Part shown: positions 1 to 12,050 of the stretch, piece after piece
How the letters are laid out: every line of letters starts with the position of its first letter
Position numbering within the stretch: position 1 is the stretch's first letter
Assembly: GCA_007258455.2 (NCBI GenBank)
Contig: VDFB02000001.1
Span: forward strand, 14,157,747 to 14,221,746
DNA length: 64,000 nucleotides
DNA from: Sequoia sempervirens
Taxonomy: Eukaryota > Streptophyta > Pinopsida > Cupressales > Cupressaceae
Direction: 5' to 3'
Program-made: the position numbers and the translations under genes
Notes under the pieces: generated by a model
What the model saw: the letters and a program-made list of their open reading frames with translations, nothing else
What the model was told of the DNA's origin: nothing
Databases searched by the model: none

Positions 1-354
1 GCATACAGAGTCTGGCCTTACACAAGGCTGAATAAATACAATGGATGGTAACACCTCTCCTTGATGCAAATCACAAATGAATACACTTCTTCAGTAATTT
101 GGTCTGCTGCTAAAAGATGATGATCTGCTGCTTGGAGAAATGGCGAACTGCTGAAAGTGCGAATTTGAGTGAAAAATGAATTGGATTAATTGTAATCAAA
201 TGGGAGGACTCTATCCTCCTTATATACCAATCCAAGAGACCTCTCTCCTAGGTCGGCTACTTGAAAGAATAAATATCAAAAAATATGTAGACCAACCTGC
301 CTTTAATTAGAATAAATTAAGGAGAAAATATCTCCTGAAGCTACCAAACACTAA
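1..354 (-). repeat. 3' LTR (partial) of a minus-strand Copia-like element
   Basis: This stretch matches 7813-7967 closely, sharing a block that begins with ACAGAGTCTGGCC, and ends at AACACTAACA just before a CTCCCTC purine-rich tract read on the minus strand. It is therefore the 3' LTR of a minus-strand element whose 5' LTR begins at 7654. The first ~160 bp of this LTR lie off the left edge. The boundary rests on the position of the polypurine tract and on comparison with the other LTR. Confidence 0.7.
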
Positions 355-373
355 CACTCCCTCTTAGCTAGGG
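355..373 (-). other. Polypurine tract of the first Copia-like element
   Basis: On the minus strand this reads as a purine-rich run ending in GAGGGAG directly before the LTR start TGTTAG. The same layout (CTCCCTCTCAGCTAGGGAGG on plus) borders the 3' LTR of the second Copia element at 41365, which supports the assignment. Confidence 0.6.
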
Positions 374-399
374 AGATATTTTCCAGATATCTACATCAT

Positions 400-830
400 G
401 GAGTCTCTCAAAATAACGCCCACAATGGCTACACCCATTTGTAGAAAGCTCAAAGGTTCATCATGGAGTCTCTCAACGTGATGTCGTCATGGAGTCTCTC
501 AACATGACGTCCACCATGGCTACTCCCATGTGTGGAAAGAAACACATGTACAAGTGTTCATCACGGTGTCTCTCAACGTGATGTTCTCATGGAGTCTCTC
601 AACACGACGTCCACAATGGCTACTCCCATGTGTGGAAAGAAACACATGTACAAGTGTTCATCACGGTGTCTCTCAACGTGATGTTGTCATAGAGTCTCTC
701 AACACGACGTCCACAATAGCTACTCCCATGTGTGGAAAGAAACACAAGTACAAGGGTACATCACAAAGTCTCAAGGTGATGTCGTCATGGAGTCTCTCAA
801 CATGATGTCTCATCTCAGTGTCAGAGATGA
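400..830. repeat. Tandem array, ~100-bp unit
   Basis: A unit containing ATGGCTACTCCCATGTGTGG recurs at about 517, 617 and 717, so the period is 100 bp. Diverged half-units flank the array. It lies between the end of the Copia coding region and the polypurine tract. The second Copia element has related sequence in the same place (41390-41600), so this looks like a conserved 3' untranslated array rather than coding sequence. Confidence 0.8.
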
Positions 831-842
831 ACAAGGGCTCGC

Positions 843-985
843 ACCTCATATTTCTCCGTCTCAAAGAAATATACACTACAAGGGCTTTCACCTCATATTT
901 CTCCGTCTCAAAGAAATATACACTACAAGGGCTATCACGTCATATTTCTCCGTCTTAGAGAAATATACATTACAACAGATCTTCA
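843..985. repeat. Tandem array, 48-bp unit, three copies
   Basis: The unit CATATTTCTCCGTCT followed by AAGAAATATACACTACAAGG occurs three times at 48-bp spacing. A comparable two-copy array (CTCAAATCTCTCT...AGAGAAATGCATTAA) lies at 41690-41775 in the second Copia element. Short reading frames across the array are an effect of the repetition. Confidence 0.8.
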
Positions 986-2736
986 TGATGATGTGACTCT
1001 CTCTGAAGCTCCAAGTACTTGCATCAACCTCTTGACCTTCTCATCCAAGGTTGCCTCTGTTGGTTTGTCAAACTCCCTCTGAATGTTATTTCCTACTCTT
1101 TGAAGAAACTGATCGCAATCTATATAGGTTCTTTGTCATGTCCCCATTTTTGGTGAGCATCAGAGATCGTAAGATAAGCCTATCATGAGACCCTCGTAGG
1201 CTGATAGAGTGGTTAGAGGGTCGTTTCGGAGCTTGGCTCAGCTTCAGATTGGCAGTTTTGATCGATTGGCTTTCGTTCGGGCTCATTCGGACACTTTTTG
1301 CAGAATTGCTATTTTTAGCAGTTCCTGGCAGTCAGCGTGGGACCCCTGCTATTTTTAGCAGTATGGACTTATGGCGTTTAGAATCACTTCCTTTGTCGAC
1401 AGCATCAGACGGCTCGAGCATCGGGTTAATAATGAGCGAGATATTAATATTTAATTGTATTAATTAAATATTAATTATTTAATGATTATAATGTAAAGTT
1501 ATAATATTAAATTATAACTTTAGTGATTTGCCTTGAGGGGTGCGCCCATCATCAGAAAGGGGCCAGTTTGAGATTAATTTTATAATTTAAAATTAACGCT
1601 GAGACTATGGAAGTATTTAAAAGAATTAAAAGTGAATATTTTAATGAAACCCTATTTTTAAGGAAATCGCACTTTTCAGCTTATTAGAGGATTTGCCTTG
1701 GGTTTTGAGCCATTATGTGATTATTGGATTTTGAGAAACTGATCAAATTGATCTGAGCACAGAACCTTAGGGTTTGAACTCGAATTCCTTGGGGAACGAG
1801 CCATCTCCAGCGGAAAGCAATTCAGAAGGTGTGAAATATCACTTGATCTATTGCCAGCAGAGGTTTTCTCACACAGAGGAAATCATTGATCTTCAGAGTT
1901 AATTCATTTTACAGAGCTTCAGCATATTCTTTCATTCAGAGATCATCTATTTATCTAGGCGCCAACATTCACCATATTCAGAGACTTGGAGATTGACTTC
2001 AGAGAAGGGCCGTACATTTTCTTTGCTGCTGCAGCCGTACTTCTGACAGGCCGTACTTCTGCCTTGAGCCGTACTTCTTCCATAAAAAGAAACGCCTTCC
2101 TTTGTCTTGCAAATTTGCATTCTCTTGGGGCGCTGGGGTTGCTGGAGGCATCTGGGATCGTCAGACTGGAGGAAGATTCATTATTTATTGCAGCCGTACA
2201 AATTCTGTACCTTCAGCTGTGGCAGAAATACCAAGTTTTTACAATAAAAATTGTTATTCTTTAATGCATGCTTCCAGATCTTACTGTATTGTTTCCAGTT
2301 GAGCAAATAAAGGAAACGCCTTCATTCTATCTTGTATTTTCTACGCATATTGTTCATCTAGCAATTTTATTGAATTTATTATTAATTTCTAGCAAAGCCG
2401 TACCTTTCATTTATTGCATCAAAAACTCAAAAATTGCAAAAAAACCCAAAAACGTCAGAAAAACCTAAAAAAACAGTCAGAATCAGTATCAGGGGGAAAC
2501 TAGGGTTTCTACATTCTTCCTCTTTGAGAGATGTCTCCAATGAAGTTATGTGCCACCAACTCAATCCCATGGCTGCAAGCTGTGTCTCCATTGATGTCAT
2601 GTTAGTTCATTTCTTCCGCCTGCGTGACTTCCTCACAGGATGCCTCGAGCTCTTCCTCCCTTGAATTCCTTATGCAATCTCTCATCATCCTTTTGCTCCT
2701 CGATCCGTCTTGGAAGCATTTTAGAGAGATTACTCA
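983..2736 (-). pseudogene. Minus-strand coding-like remnant split by a solo LTR
   Basis: Removing the solo LTR at 1134-2513 and one TTCTT copy leaves a minus-strand reading frame that runs in phase through the insertion site and stops with TGA at 983-985. The right-hand part includes a Glu/Arg-rich stretch (REEELEASCEEV) and an in-frame TAA near 2605. The left part reads DCDQFLQRVGNNIQREF. A possible start ATG is at 2736, but a frameshift near 2670 is needed to reach the rest. It could be the C-terminal part of a degraded Copia gag or accessory protein, or a captured host fragment. I do not recognise the family. Confidence 0.35.
1134..2513 (+). mobile_element. Solo LTR, family TGTCATGTCCCC, TSD TTCTT
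   Basis: This 1380-bp LTR begins TGTCATGTCCCC and ends GGTTTCTACA. It is flanked by perfect 5-bp duplications TTCTT (1129-1133 and 2514-2518). A second copy of the family is at 46855-48238, where a tRNA-Met primer-binding site follows. The U3 carries the shared head motif (CCCTCGTAGGCTGATAG) and the GCTATTTTTAGC palindrome. No internal sequence remains, so it is the product of LTR-LTR recombination. It lies inside the first Copia-like element. Confidence 0.85.
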
Positions 2737-2905
2737 TAGTTCATACTTCATAGAATAAAACTACCCCAAAGAGAAATATCCAAACCAATGCTAGAAGCAT
2801 ACATGATTCCCTATTCCCAATGTTAGTGCATGAATTAACTACGTCATTATTCAAAGGTACAAACATAAAATGCTTATCTCTTTATTGTGATGCTCTTTTC
2901 ACTTC

Positions 2906-4866
2906 CATAATGTCCCCATTTTGGCCATACGCTCTTCATTTGGATTTAGCCTATTTCCAGAAATCCATAGGCTAAGTTGAAGCAGAAAATTAGGGTTTCC
3001 TCTTTCAAATACTGCTCAGTTAGCGTTCAAAGGATGTTGTGCAGACTTACTATTTTTAGCAAGTCTATCTTTTAGCAATATCTGTTTAGCAGCAGTTCAA
3101 TCCCTTGTAGTTCGGTCGTTCAGTTTGGCTTTCTAATGGTTTTGAAGCGAACTTACTATTTTTGGCATTGGCTATTTATAGTAAGTCTAAATTTGGCAGT
3201 AGCATCATCAGCAATTCAGTTCAAGTAATCTTGCTATCCTTCAGTTTCAGTTTGACTTTGGTTATCTCAATGGACTAAGTTTATACATAGTCAATTTTAT
3301 GTTACTCAATTGTACCCCACACCTAGGAGTGATAACTTCATGTTGTTTTTAAAGAGGGGACATTATGGGGTCAATTGTGCATTTAATGATTTATTAAATG
3401 ATTTATTATTGCATTATTAAGTTGGATGCCTAAAGGGAGGTTGAATAAAGTTTTATTATTTCAAAAAGTAAAATGCTTAAAGGTAGCGTCCCTCTTGGAA
3501 GTTGAAGTGATTCAACTTCTTGGAATTTGAAGTGATCCAGTTGCCAATTGAAGCTTATATATTGAGGCTTTGAGAAGAGTTCATCTTTTGGAAAAAATAT
3601 AATGTTATGCTGCTGGTTTGAAATCCAAAATCCGGCTAAGGGATAGCTTAGCAAATTTACTCCACTCTTCAAGCCTGAATCTATGGTTCCCAAGGTGGTG
3701 GATTGTGAGTGTGCTTCATCCAGAAGTACATATTGAGCATTATTGTGGAATTTTGGTGAGATATTTCCAGTTTTCATGTTGCTGGTTTATCATGACTGAA
3801 AGTGATTTTTGTATACAGCTTTTGGATGACATTTAATTTTGTTCTGGGTATTAGTGATTCATGTTTGTTGACTATGGGCGACCCTTCTCATAGAAGATGA
3901 GAATTTATTGTGAAGAATCTGATTTTTAAGAGCCAAATCGCCTTTCAGCCAAACCGTACCTTCTTGCTTGGCATTGGAATTCGTGCCAAATAAATAGGGA
4001 TGCTTTGATGCAGTTTTATGATCTGATTGGGGGCACCATCCTCCTAGAAGACCTTTGCACTTCGTTTCAGTCAATTCGGAGGTAATTCATGAAGTTATGA
4101 GCATTTCTTTGATTTCCAGCTTGCTGGTTCATAGTTTCAGTTTGCTGATTTTTGTTATCAGACCTCATTAAGTTCAGATTTTGGCTTCATTATCAGTCCT
4201 TGAGAGTTTTAAACATTGCTATAATCATCCTTCTTATATTTGTATTCATTCTATTGTTGTAACACTCGTAATTTGCAGATTCTTTCAATTGTAAAGTTGA
4301 GAATTAGTAGTACTAATCCAACCATTATTATTATTGCAATTACTTGTGATTTCTAATGCAAATACTTTAACCCTTGGATGGTTTACCACCAACGTGGAGA
4401 ATAAACTTTGTAACTCTCATTGTACCCACTAAAAAGTGGAGAATTCCCACTCAAGAGTGGATGCCCGCCGCAACAGATGAATTAGTTGAATTGTTTGTAG
4501 TATTCCCCCCACTGTTTAAGTGGTTGAGCGGAAATCTTTATGGCTGGTTCACCGCCTAAGTTCTTTTAGTTTTGTAATAAGTACTCCGCCATATGTTAGC
4601 ACCTCACCTTCAAAAGGATCTTGTGTGTACATTCTTGGCGTAGAGTTTATCTTCCATTCCCAGTTGTATCAGTTTCAGTATTGAGTTATTCATCCTAGGG
4701 ATCCTCTGACCATATGCCTGCCCCTCTTCCTTCAATGGTTTTAGGGCGCATTCTTGGTTAGAGTTGCTTTAATAGAGATTTGGTTTTGGCTCTAACGCTA
4801 ATCAATTGGCCAAGTGTTGGTTATTGTGTAAAAAAATTGTGGCAAAAAATTGGTTAGCATATTTCA
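2906..4866 (+). mobile_element. Solo LTR of chromovirus type, TSD ACTTC
   Basis: It begins CATAATGTCCCC, where sister LTRs have TGTAATGTCCCC, and ends CATATTTCA. Perfect ACTTC duplications lie at 2901-2905 and 4867-4871. The 3' part has the GATCCTCTGACC / GGTTAGAGTTGC modules seen in the other chromovirus LTRs. The first TG has changed to CA, which suggests age. Confidence 0.8.
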
Positions 4867-4874
4867 ACTTCATC

Positions 4875-6711
4875 TGTAATGAACCGGACCAATTTTTTTT
4901 TGTTTTTTCATAAAAGATTACAATGCAACATGCACCCGTTAAGGTTAGCCTAAACCAAAACGATGCAGAAAGTAACTCTAACCAGAATGTACACCAGGAT
5001 CCCGATGCGGGCAAGGTGTGAGCATTGGTCAGAGGATCTCAAAGTAAATGCTGAACAAGAACTCTAACCAGAGATGCGCCGGCGAACGACGAGCATTCGG
5101 TCAGAGGATCCCTATCTATTGCAATACTGAAAAGAGCTCAACACCAAGTATGTGCTACTCAATCCGTGATGGATAAGAGGCGACCATATGGCGGAGACTT
5201 AGGAAATTACAATGCAAGAAAGTAAAGGCGGCAAGCCAGCCTCTTCCACTTATTCAGTGGGCAGTACAAGTAAATACCAAATGAGAGGAGAGAATTGCTG
5301 ACAGTACTACTGTTCAGCTTACAATAAATTAGAGAGTTTGTCAATATCTTAAGATTAGAATCCTTTCGAAGCTATATCAAATTAAGAACTCCCTTTCACA
5401 CTCCCAAGCTCACTGAATATCAACTCCTCACACACCAATGAACTTTCTCAAATCTGATGTGACTGTTTTTGACAGAAATGATACAGAACAGCAGCATGAA
5501 AACTCATTAAAATGCACATAACTCACTCTAAACACATCCTATTGACGAAAGATCAAATGCAGATTACTATACTGATGCAGGCGCCCAAGATGCAATCCCT
5601 AAACCACTCAAAACAAGCCTTATTTATTTTTGCACAAACTCCAATGTACCTCAAGATGGTACGGCCCAGCTGCAAGGGCGAATTTCCTTTATAAAATCAA
5701 AGAGACATAATAAAAATCTGGAAACTGGCAAGCATGGTCGCCCTTCATAAACAGATTGAAAGATCCAATACCCAGAATGATAACATTTTTATTTCATGAG
5801 CTATGAGCGATTCTTACATTCCCAAATGACATTCAGCAACATCAAAATATGACAGAAAATGTAAACTAGAACTCCAACAATGCAATTACTCAACTAGAAA
5901 TGCAATTCAAACCTAATACAAGCTAACCTCTCAACTAGTTGCTATCTTTCAAGCAAGAAGATGAGCCAATGCTAGGAGGTGTGCTTTCCTCGAAGCGAGT
6001 GCCTGAATACAATCCAGCAGCATAACGGTGTAGTAGACAGAAGATGCCAAATGAAGAGCTGAGGCCTGATTATATAGACGAGAGAGAAACATCTAGAAGC
6101 TTCCAAGGGCGCCCAAACCCTAATTTTAAATTCACCTTTTCCCTCCAAAAGATGGCGTCCATTTTCAACAATAAAACATTTCACTTTTTAAAATAAAATA
6201 ATCTTCTCAAAAGGGCGTCCCACTTTACTTGTCTCAATATTTGACATTTTAAAATTATAATTCATCTCCTTATGACGCCAAGACCCTCAACGTCCCCTTT
6301 TTTAAAACAACTTAAAGTTGCACTGCTAGACCAAGGGGTATAATATTAAAATAATAATATTATAATAAAATACTTATCTCTCCACTAAAAAGCGCCCAAG
6401 GCCAAGAATTGAAGTGCCAGCTGAAACGACTGCAGAAGAAGCCCAACTGAACTGACCCCAAACTGTCCACTGCCAAAAATAGAATTTACTAAAAATAGTA
6501 AATTCGCGAAGTTGCCCGGAATGCCAAACTGAACACACCACTGCGAAGCTCTCTGAAAACCCAGAAAGAATCCGCAGTCAGAAACCCAAACTCCAAGCAA
6601 CAACCACCTCAAAACTTGGAAACCCTAATTTCACCATCCGCACAGCCTACGGGTCTCCGGAATAGGCCAACGGTCGACAGAAACGATCACTACTGAGAAG
6701 GGGACATTACA
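4875..6711 (-). mobile_element. Solo LTR of chromovirus type in reverse, TSD TCATC
   Basis: On plus it starts TGTAATGAACCGG and ends GGGGACATTACA, the reverse of the TGTAATGTCCCC head. TCATC is duplicated at 4870-4874 and 6712-6716. It inserted 3 bp beyond the preceding solo LTR, so the two TSDs overlap. It contains the reversed TGCACCCGTTAAGGTTAGC motif, the GAATTTACTA/TAGTAAATTC palindrome at 6482-6505 and the conserved U5 block near 5960-6030. Its length (1837 bp) matches the 1839-bp LTRs of the full element at 22424. Confidence 0.88.
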
Positions 6712-6716
6712 TCATC

Positions 6717-7640
6717 TTCATCCGCTGTAGAAACAAAACTCAATAGCCTCGGCCTCCAATTGCCCCTTAATGCATCCCATGAGTTCCCGTTGCCAGGATA
6801 TGCAATTGAGCAATACTTTATCACCTTAAAATGACTTCAGCATAAGTGAATGTGGTTGGCTATCATAAGGCGACTTATTTTCCCTTCAAAGCAGTTATGT
6901 ATCCACAACATCATCATATAATATGCCACTTGGTACAGCATATAATATTGGTTTCCTGCAATCTTGTTGATCTGTGCTTGCTCAAAGATACCCATGACTT
7001 GGTCTTTCCTGTAGCCGTCAGAAATTAAATTCATATCAAAACTGCAGCCCGAGCCAAGAATGGTGTCTTCAGAAATCGACATCAACACAACCTGAGAGAA
7101 TGTGAACAGACAAAGAAACACGTCCACATCACACACGACTAAGAACACATGAATACCATTGAGAGTATGCGATAGAAGAAAGCCAAAACAATTTCACTGA
7201 ACCCGACGGCAATACACACAACATACATTCCCTTGAATTTTTCAACCATTCACTCAACCCGACAAAAAAAAAACTTGTTCAAAGATCCTGCAGGTGAAGT
7301 AAAGGAAGTCGTCGCTAAGAAATTAATGATACACAACTTATTAAAATAGAATATCTCTCAAAACCATGCCAGAAATAATGTAGGCATCATAATAGAGTCG
7401 CTTCATAAAATATGATCTGAATACTCCACATCAACTAATCCAGCATGAGTGATGATAGATGGATTTGAGTGCATGAATAAATACTCCGCCAGTTTCCTTG
7501 CTTCAACCAATATTCATCAATGATTATAAGCCTTTGATTTCCTAGATGCCTCCCAAAGAACACCAATCTTCAGGTGATTTTCATTGAATTGAATTCCTGC
7601 AATGTTACTTAGACAAATCTGATTGGATTTCCCTGAACCT
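6717..7640 (-). pseudogene. Degraded interior of the first Copia-like element, possible protease remnant
   Basis: This lies between the solo LTR and the primer-binding site at 7641, where gag and protease should be for a minus-strand element. The minus-strand frame at about 6837-7148 includes ILGSGCSFDMNLIS, which resembles the Copia protease motif (W-I/L-D-S-G-C/A-S-x-H-M) with the catalytic Asp replaced by Gly. No gag zinc knuckle or integrase is visible, and the total interior of this element is only about 2 kb once nested LTRs are removed. It is either heavily deleted or non-autonomous. The protease reading is tentative. Confidence 0.3.
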
Positions 7641-7653
7641 GGCTTTGATACCA
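7641..7653 (-). other. tRNA-Met primer-binding site of the first Copia-like element
   Basis: On the minus strand this reads TGGTATCAAAGCC directly after the LTR end ACTAACA. It matches the initiator tRNA-Met 3' end (TGGTATCAGAGCC) with one mismatch. Confidence 0.7.
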
Positions 7654-7967
7654 TGTTAGTTTTTTTTAAATCAGAAATGCAAATTAGCAGAAAATTCTAC
7701 ACCACATAGAACAATGAACACAACAGATACCCTGGGAAAACCCTCCTACTCGAGGGAGAAAAAACCAACAAATAATCTCTTATATATATCAGATAAAAGT
7801 GAAGAATTCTACATACAGAGTCTGGCCTTACACAAGGCTGAATAAATACAATGGATGGTAACACCTATCCTTGATGCAAATCACAAATGAATAAACTTCT
7901 TCAGTAATTTGGTCTGCTGCTTGGAGAAATGGTGAACTGTTGAAAATGCGAACTTGAGTGAAAAATG
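7654..7967 (-). repeat. 5' LTR (truncated) of the first Copia-like element
   Basis: It starts TGTTAGTTT on plus and from 7813 matches the left LTR at 1-166. The match stops abruptly after GAGTGAAAAATGA at 7967, where plus-strand chromovirus coding-like sequence begins. The LTR therefore lost its distal part through deletion or replacement. Confidence 0.7.
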
Positions 7968-9602
7968 AGGATGAAGCCACTTGGGAAGGGTTGAAGCAAG
8001 ATGATTTCAACATCTTTGACATCAAGTTGTTATTAAAACAAGTCTTGGTAGCTGCTGGTAACTTCAATACAGCAGCAAGGAGTGAAGATTTTAGACTTGT
8101 TACTCATGAAGTTGGGGAGAAAGATGGACTAGAACATGGTGTTTACATATTTGTCAATCCATTTCTTTGGTTGAGTGATGCTTTAGCTCATACTAGTCTA
8201 TTTTGGAAGTTGGACTTAAAGACAACAACTATTCCATGCTCCATTGTTGTCAATGCCTTCATGGATTGGTTTCAGGGGTTCATGAGTGAAGCTACCAATT
8301 TCTTGAGTATGCACTTGGTTATGACTAGCAATTGGAGATGTGTTGAATTTTCATTTTAGTTTGTTGAAAATCATTTTCAGTTGGGTATCCATGCTAGGGA
8401 TCCTCAACTTGGCTTGATAGAGATTATTACATATGGAAAGGACTTTTGGAGGGACAAGGATCAAATTATCAGATTTTTTGGTACTGTCCCCTTCTTTACC
8501 AGCCACTTGATGGTCTCATTTGTTAATCAACAAATGGATTGGAAAGAAATTTTGAGTATGGGTTGGAGAGATGAATGGATGGTTGCTCTTGGAAGTGATT
8601 CTCGGCTAAGACAAGGGCAGATTTTGAGACACGAGTTTGCTGGTTGGAGGCAAACCAGCCACCTTACATGGGGAGTTATTCTCATTCAGGAGAGTTGGTT
8701 CATCACTTCTTGTCAAAGAGGTTGTAGTTTTCAGTTGGAGGTTACTCTAGTATGTTTTCCAGCCACCTTGGAGGTGCTATCTTCCAACACAATGCTCATC
8801 TCTCACGCTCAAACTTGGGAATTCCATTGGTGTTGTTGCTTTCCCTTGTGTAGAGCACGAAAATCTGATTGTACTCCACTGATCTCAACTTTGAACAGCA
8901 GTGTTTACTTGCTTCTTCACACCCATCCTATTCTCAGAATTCAACTTATCGAGGTTTGTGAAGCAAAATTTGATAGCTCCTTCACAATATTGGTTCAGGA
9001 CAGCGAACTTCCACATGCTTTGATTCTACATTTTGAGACTCTTAGGGTTGGAATTGTGAGAAAATTCTTCATTTTTCATAGTTGTATCATGATGATTCAG
9101 TTGAGGCTTAGTAGATTCATGGGGAGTCATGAGTTTGAGTTTGATGAGCTCTCGCAAAGGATTGCTTTCCTCCTTGCAAGAAGATTTGGAGAAGTCGCAT
9201 TTGCAGTCGTGGCTTTGTTAGATACCTTATGGAGATATGCTTAGGATTACAATATTGAGTTGAGTAGACTAACTTTCCCATTGCCCAAGATTATGATTGG
9301 CAGTGGTATGGTTGATATTGATGACTCAGAGTCTTTTGGGCATGAGAAGTTGCAAGGTGTTGACATCAATCCTTCCAGTCTGTTCATGGATGGTAACATT
9401 TGAGAGTTACAAGGGAGGTTAGTACAGTTTTGGCACAATGGTTTCACTGATGTGATCAGAGTGGTGCAACATCATCATGGTGGGTCCTTTCGGAGATGGA
9501 TTTGGGACCCTAGGATTATACTTGGTTTGGTATGGATCAGTATTAATTTTCTGGAGTTGTGGTGGTATTGCTTGAAGACAAGCAATTTTGGGGAGGGCGG
9601 AC
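7968..9602 (+). pseudogene. Decayed 3' reading frame of a Ty3 chromovirus between chromodomain-like motif and polypurine tract
   Basis: The frame opens with NEDEATWEGLKQ, which resembles the chromodomain end (MEDVTWES in the complete element near 29055). It then stays in one frame for about 540 codons broken only by TAG at 8357, TAG at 9242 and TGA near 9403. The longest open piece (8381-9244) is 287 codons with many Trp, Phe and Cys residues and no motif I recognise. In another frame, LLEDKQFWGGR at 9568-9600 matches the last codons of the complete element's polyprotein, directly before the polypurine tract. The extra ~1.5 kb is absent from the complete element. It may be an accessory 3' frame, captured host sequence, or an old insertion in the chromodomain. 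Confidence 0.45.
9586..9602 (+). other. Polypurine tract of the truncated chromovirus
   Basis: TTTTGGGGAGGGCGGAC precedes the LTR start TATAATGTCCCC. The same tract (TTGGGGAGGGCGGAC) precedes the 3' LTR of the complete element at 29147. Confidence 0.75.
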
Positions 9603-10138
9603 TATAATGTCCCCTTCTCAAAAGTGATCAGTACTGTTGGCCGTTAGCCCATCCCGGAGGCCCGTAGGCTAATCAGAAGCTAAAATTAGCGTTTCCACTT
9701 TTGAGCAGGTTTTGAGGTCTTGCATGCGAGAATTTCTAACGCATGTCTGGTGGAGCTTTTTAGGTTTTTGGAGAGCTTCGTGATGGGGTAACATGCATGG
9801 CAGGATATTGACTTGCATTCTCAGGTATTTTTGGAGGCCTGCATGTTGGAGTTTTTTAGTTTGGATTCTGGATTCCTTATGGATTTTCAGAGTGCTTCAC
9901 AGTGATGTGACATGCATCAAGAACTCTGGACTTTTCTGAACTTGCTATTTTTAGTAAGTTACAACGGCTGCTCGGTTTGTGCTCAAAATGAGTTTGGAAC
10001 AACTTACTATTTTTAGCAGTATGCTATTTTTAGTAAGTTCTATTTTTGGCAGTACTATTTTTAGCAGTAGTTCAACAGTCCGAAGCAGTGGCTATTTCTA
10101 GCAGGTTAGTTTGGACAGTTTGGTCTCCAACACCCTTG

Positions 10139-12050
10139 TGAAATATTCCGAGCCAATTTTTTCGATTTTTTCAAATTACAAATTACAAAGCAATGCACCC
10201 GTTAAGGTTAGCAGTTAAACCAAAATGTTGCTGAAGCAACTCTAACCAGAATGTACACCAGGATCCCGATGCGGGCAAGGTGTGAGCATTGGTCAGAGGA
10301 TCTTAATCAAAATGCTTATGCAAGAACTCTAACCAAGAATAGCGCCGATGATGGCGAGCATATGGTCAGAGGGTCTTCTACACTAAGTACTAAAAGGGAA
10401 CTCGACACCATGTATGTGCTACCCAATCCAGGATGGAGTTGAGGCGACCATATGGCAGAGTATTACAAATAACAATGCTTGAAAGAAATAACTGAATTGA
10501 TGAAAGGACTCAACACCCAGAATGTGCTTTCTAACCCAGAGTGGGAAAGTAGCTACCATAGGGCAGAGATGTAACTATTACAAACAATTACTGAAGGTAA
10601 GAATGAGTATTACAAATCATGATAAAGCAATATTAAAGAACAACTGGTCAGTACTACTGCCAGCTTACAATAGATATTATTGCCTGCAATATCAAGATAT
10701 TAGATGTTCTTTCAAATGGTGTACTCAACAAGAAATCTTCTGCAGAGCCTTTAAGGAAACCTCAACACCAATCCAATAAGGAAGATGCAGATTTCTCAAG
10801 ACTATTATGACAGATCTGCACTTTTCAACATATAACTAGCAGCATTGAAATTCATTGAATAGCTCATAACTCACTCCTCTCTTACCCAAATGACCTAATC
10901 TCATATGCAAAACACAACTAATATGAAGGCGCCTAGAATGAATGCAAGAGACAAACTTGAAATGCCAACATTTTTTTTGCACGGATTCCAAGGTGAAACA
11001 AAACTGTACAGCCCAGCAAGAGGGGCGATTTTCTTTTAAAAATCACAGCCTTCACATTAAATTCTATAACTTTGGAAATAGGTTCGCCCTTTACAAACAG
11101 ATGGAATAAGACAATACCCAGAAGCAATATTTTTGTATTTTTTGAATTACGAACAAAAACACAATCTGCTGTAGCTAAAAATGCAATAACTGGAAACCCT
11201 TTAATATGCAAAACTGAACTAACAAAGCACAAGCTGAATACAATGCTCAAAACTAAATGCAAACTCACAAATTACGTTATCTCATCACTAGTTGCTGTGT
11301 TGCAAGCAAGAAGCAATGCCCGAGCTAGGAGGCCTTCATTCCTCGAAGCAATCCCAGAGCCAAACCGGCAGCATAACAATACTGTAGACCAAAGATAATC
11401 CAATGATGACCAAAGGCTCCCTTTTATAATTTTCGGTTGACTCTTCTCGAAACCCTAACCTTCTCTTTTGAGTCAAACCCTAATTCCTCCACAGGTGGCG
11501 TCCCACTTTTCCAAGCAACTTTGTCTTTTAATATCATTTTAATCCTTCCTTGAAAATGGCGTCCACTTTAAGCTTATAATAAACTTCATAAAAGATATAA
11601 TTAATTCTCTTTAATGAAGCGCCACCCTTAAAGAACATCTTTTAAAAAGACTTAAAGTGAAGAAGCTAGGCTAAGGGGGTCAACATTAAAACGTGACTTT
11701 AATTAAATAGCTCAACTTATCTCTCCTAATGTGCCCCGAAGCCATAAATGAACAAGCCAACTGACCAAACTGAAGTAGCAAGTCAACCATGCCAAACCCA
11801 ACTAAAAAACTGCCAAAAATAGAATTTACTAAAAATAGTAAATTCCTGAAGATGCTCAGAATGCCCAGAAGAACATACCACTGCAACGCTCTCTGAAAAC
11901 CCAGAAAGAATCCGCCATTGAAACAACCAACTCCGAGCAAGAACCTCCTTCAAAATAGGAAACCCTAATTTTACCTTTTGACTAGTCTACGGGTCTCCGG
12001 AATAGGCCAACGGTCACTGAAAAGATCAGACTTGAGTAGGGGACATTACA
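10139..12050 (-). mobile_element. Solo LTR of chromovirus type in reverse, TSD CCTTG
   Basis: On plus it starts TGAAATATTCCGAGCC and ends GGGGACATTACA, the exact reverse of a chromovirus LTR. CCTTG is duplicated at 10134-10138 and 12051-12055. Length is 1912 bp. It carries the reversed CACCCGTTAAGGTTAGC block, two or more GGTTAGAGTTGC modules, and the GAATTTACTA/TAGTAAATTC palindrome at 11822-11845. It inserted into the U3 of the 9603 LTR. Confidence 0.9.

Noticed and set aside
530..996. Overlapping plus-strand frames of 88-92 codons
   Set aside because: They translate the 100-bp and 48-bp tandem arrays. Openness comes from the repetition.
8381..9244. 287-codon frame as an intact host gene
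   Set aside because: The same frame extends beyond both stops and sits between a chromodomain-like motif and the polypurine tract of a chromovirus, so I treat it as part of a decayed element.
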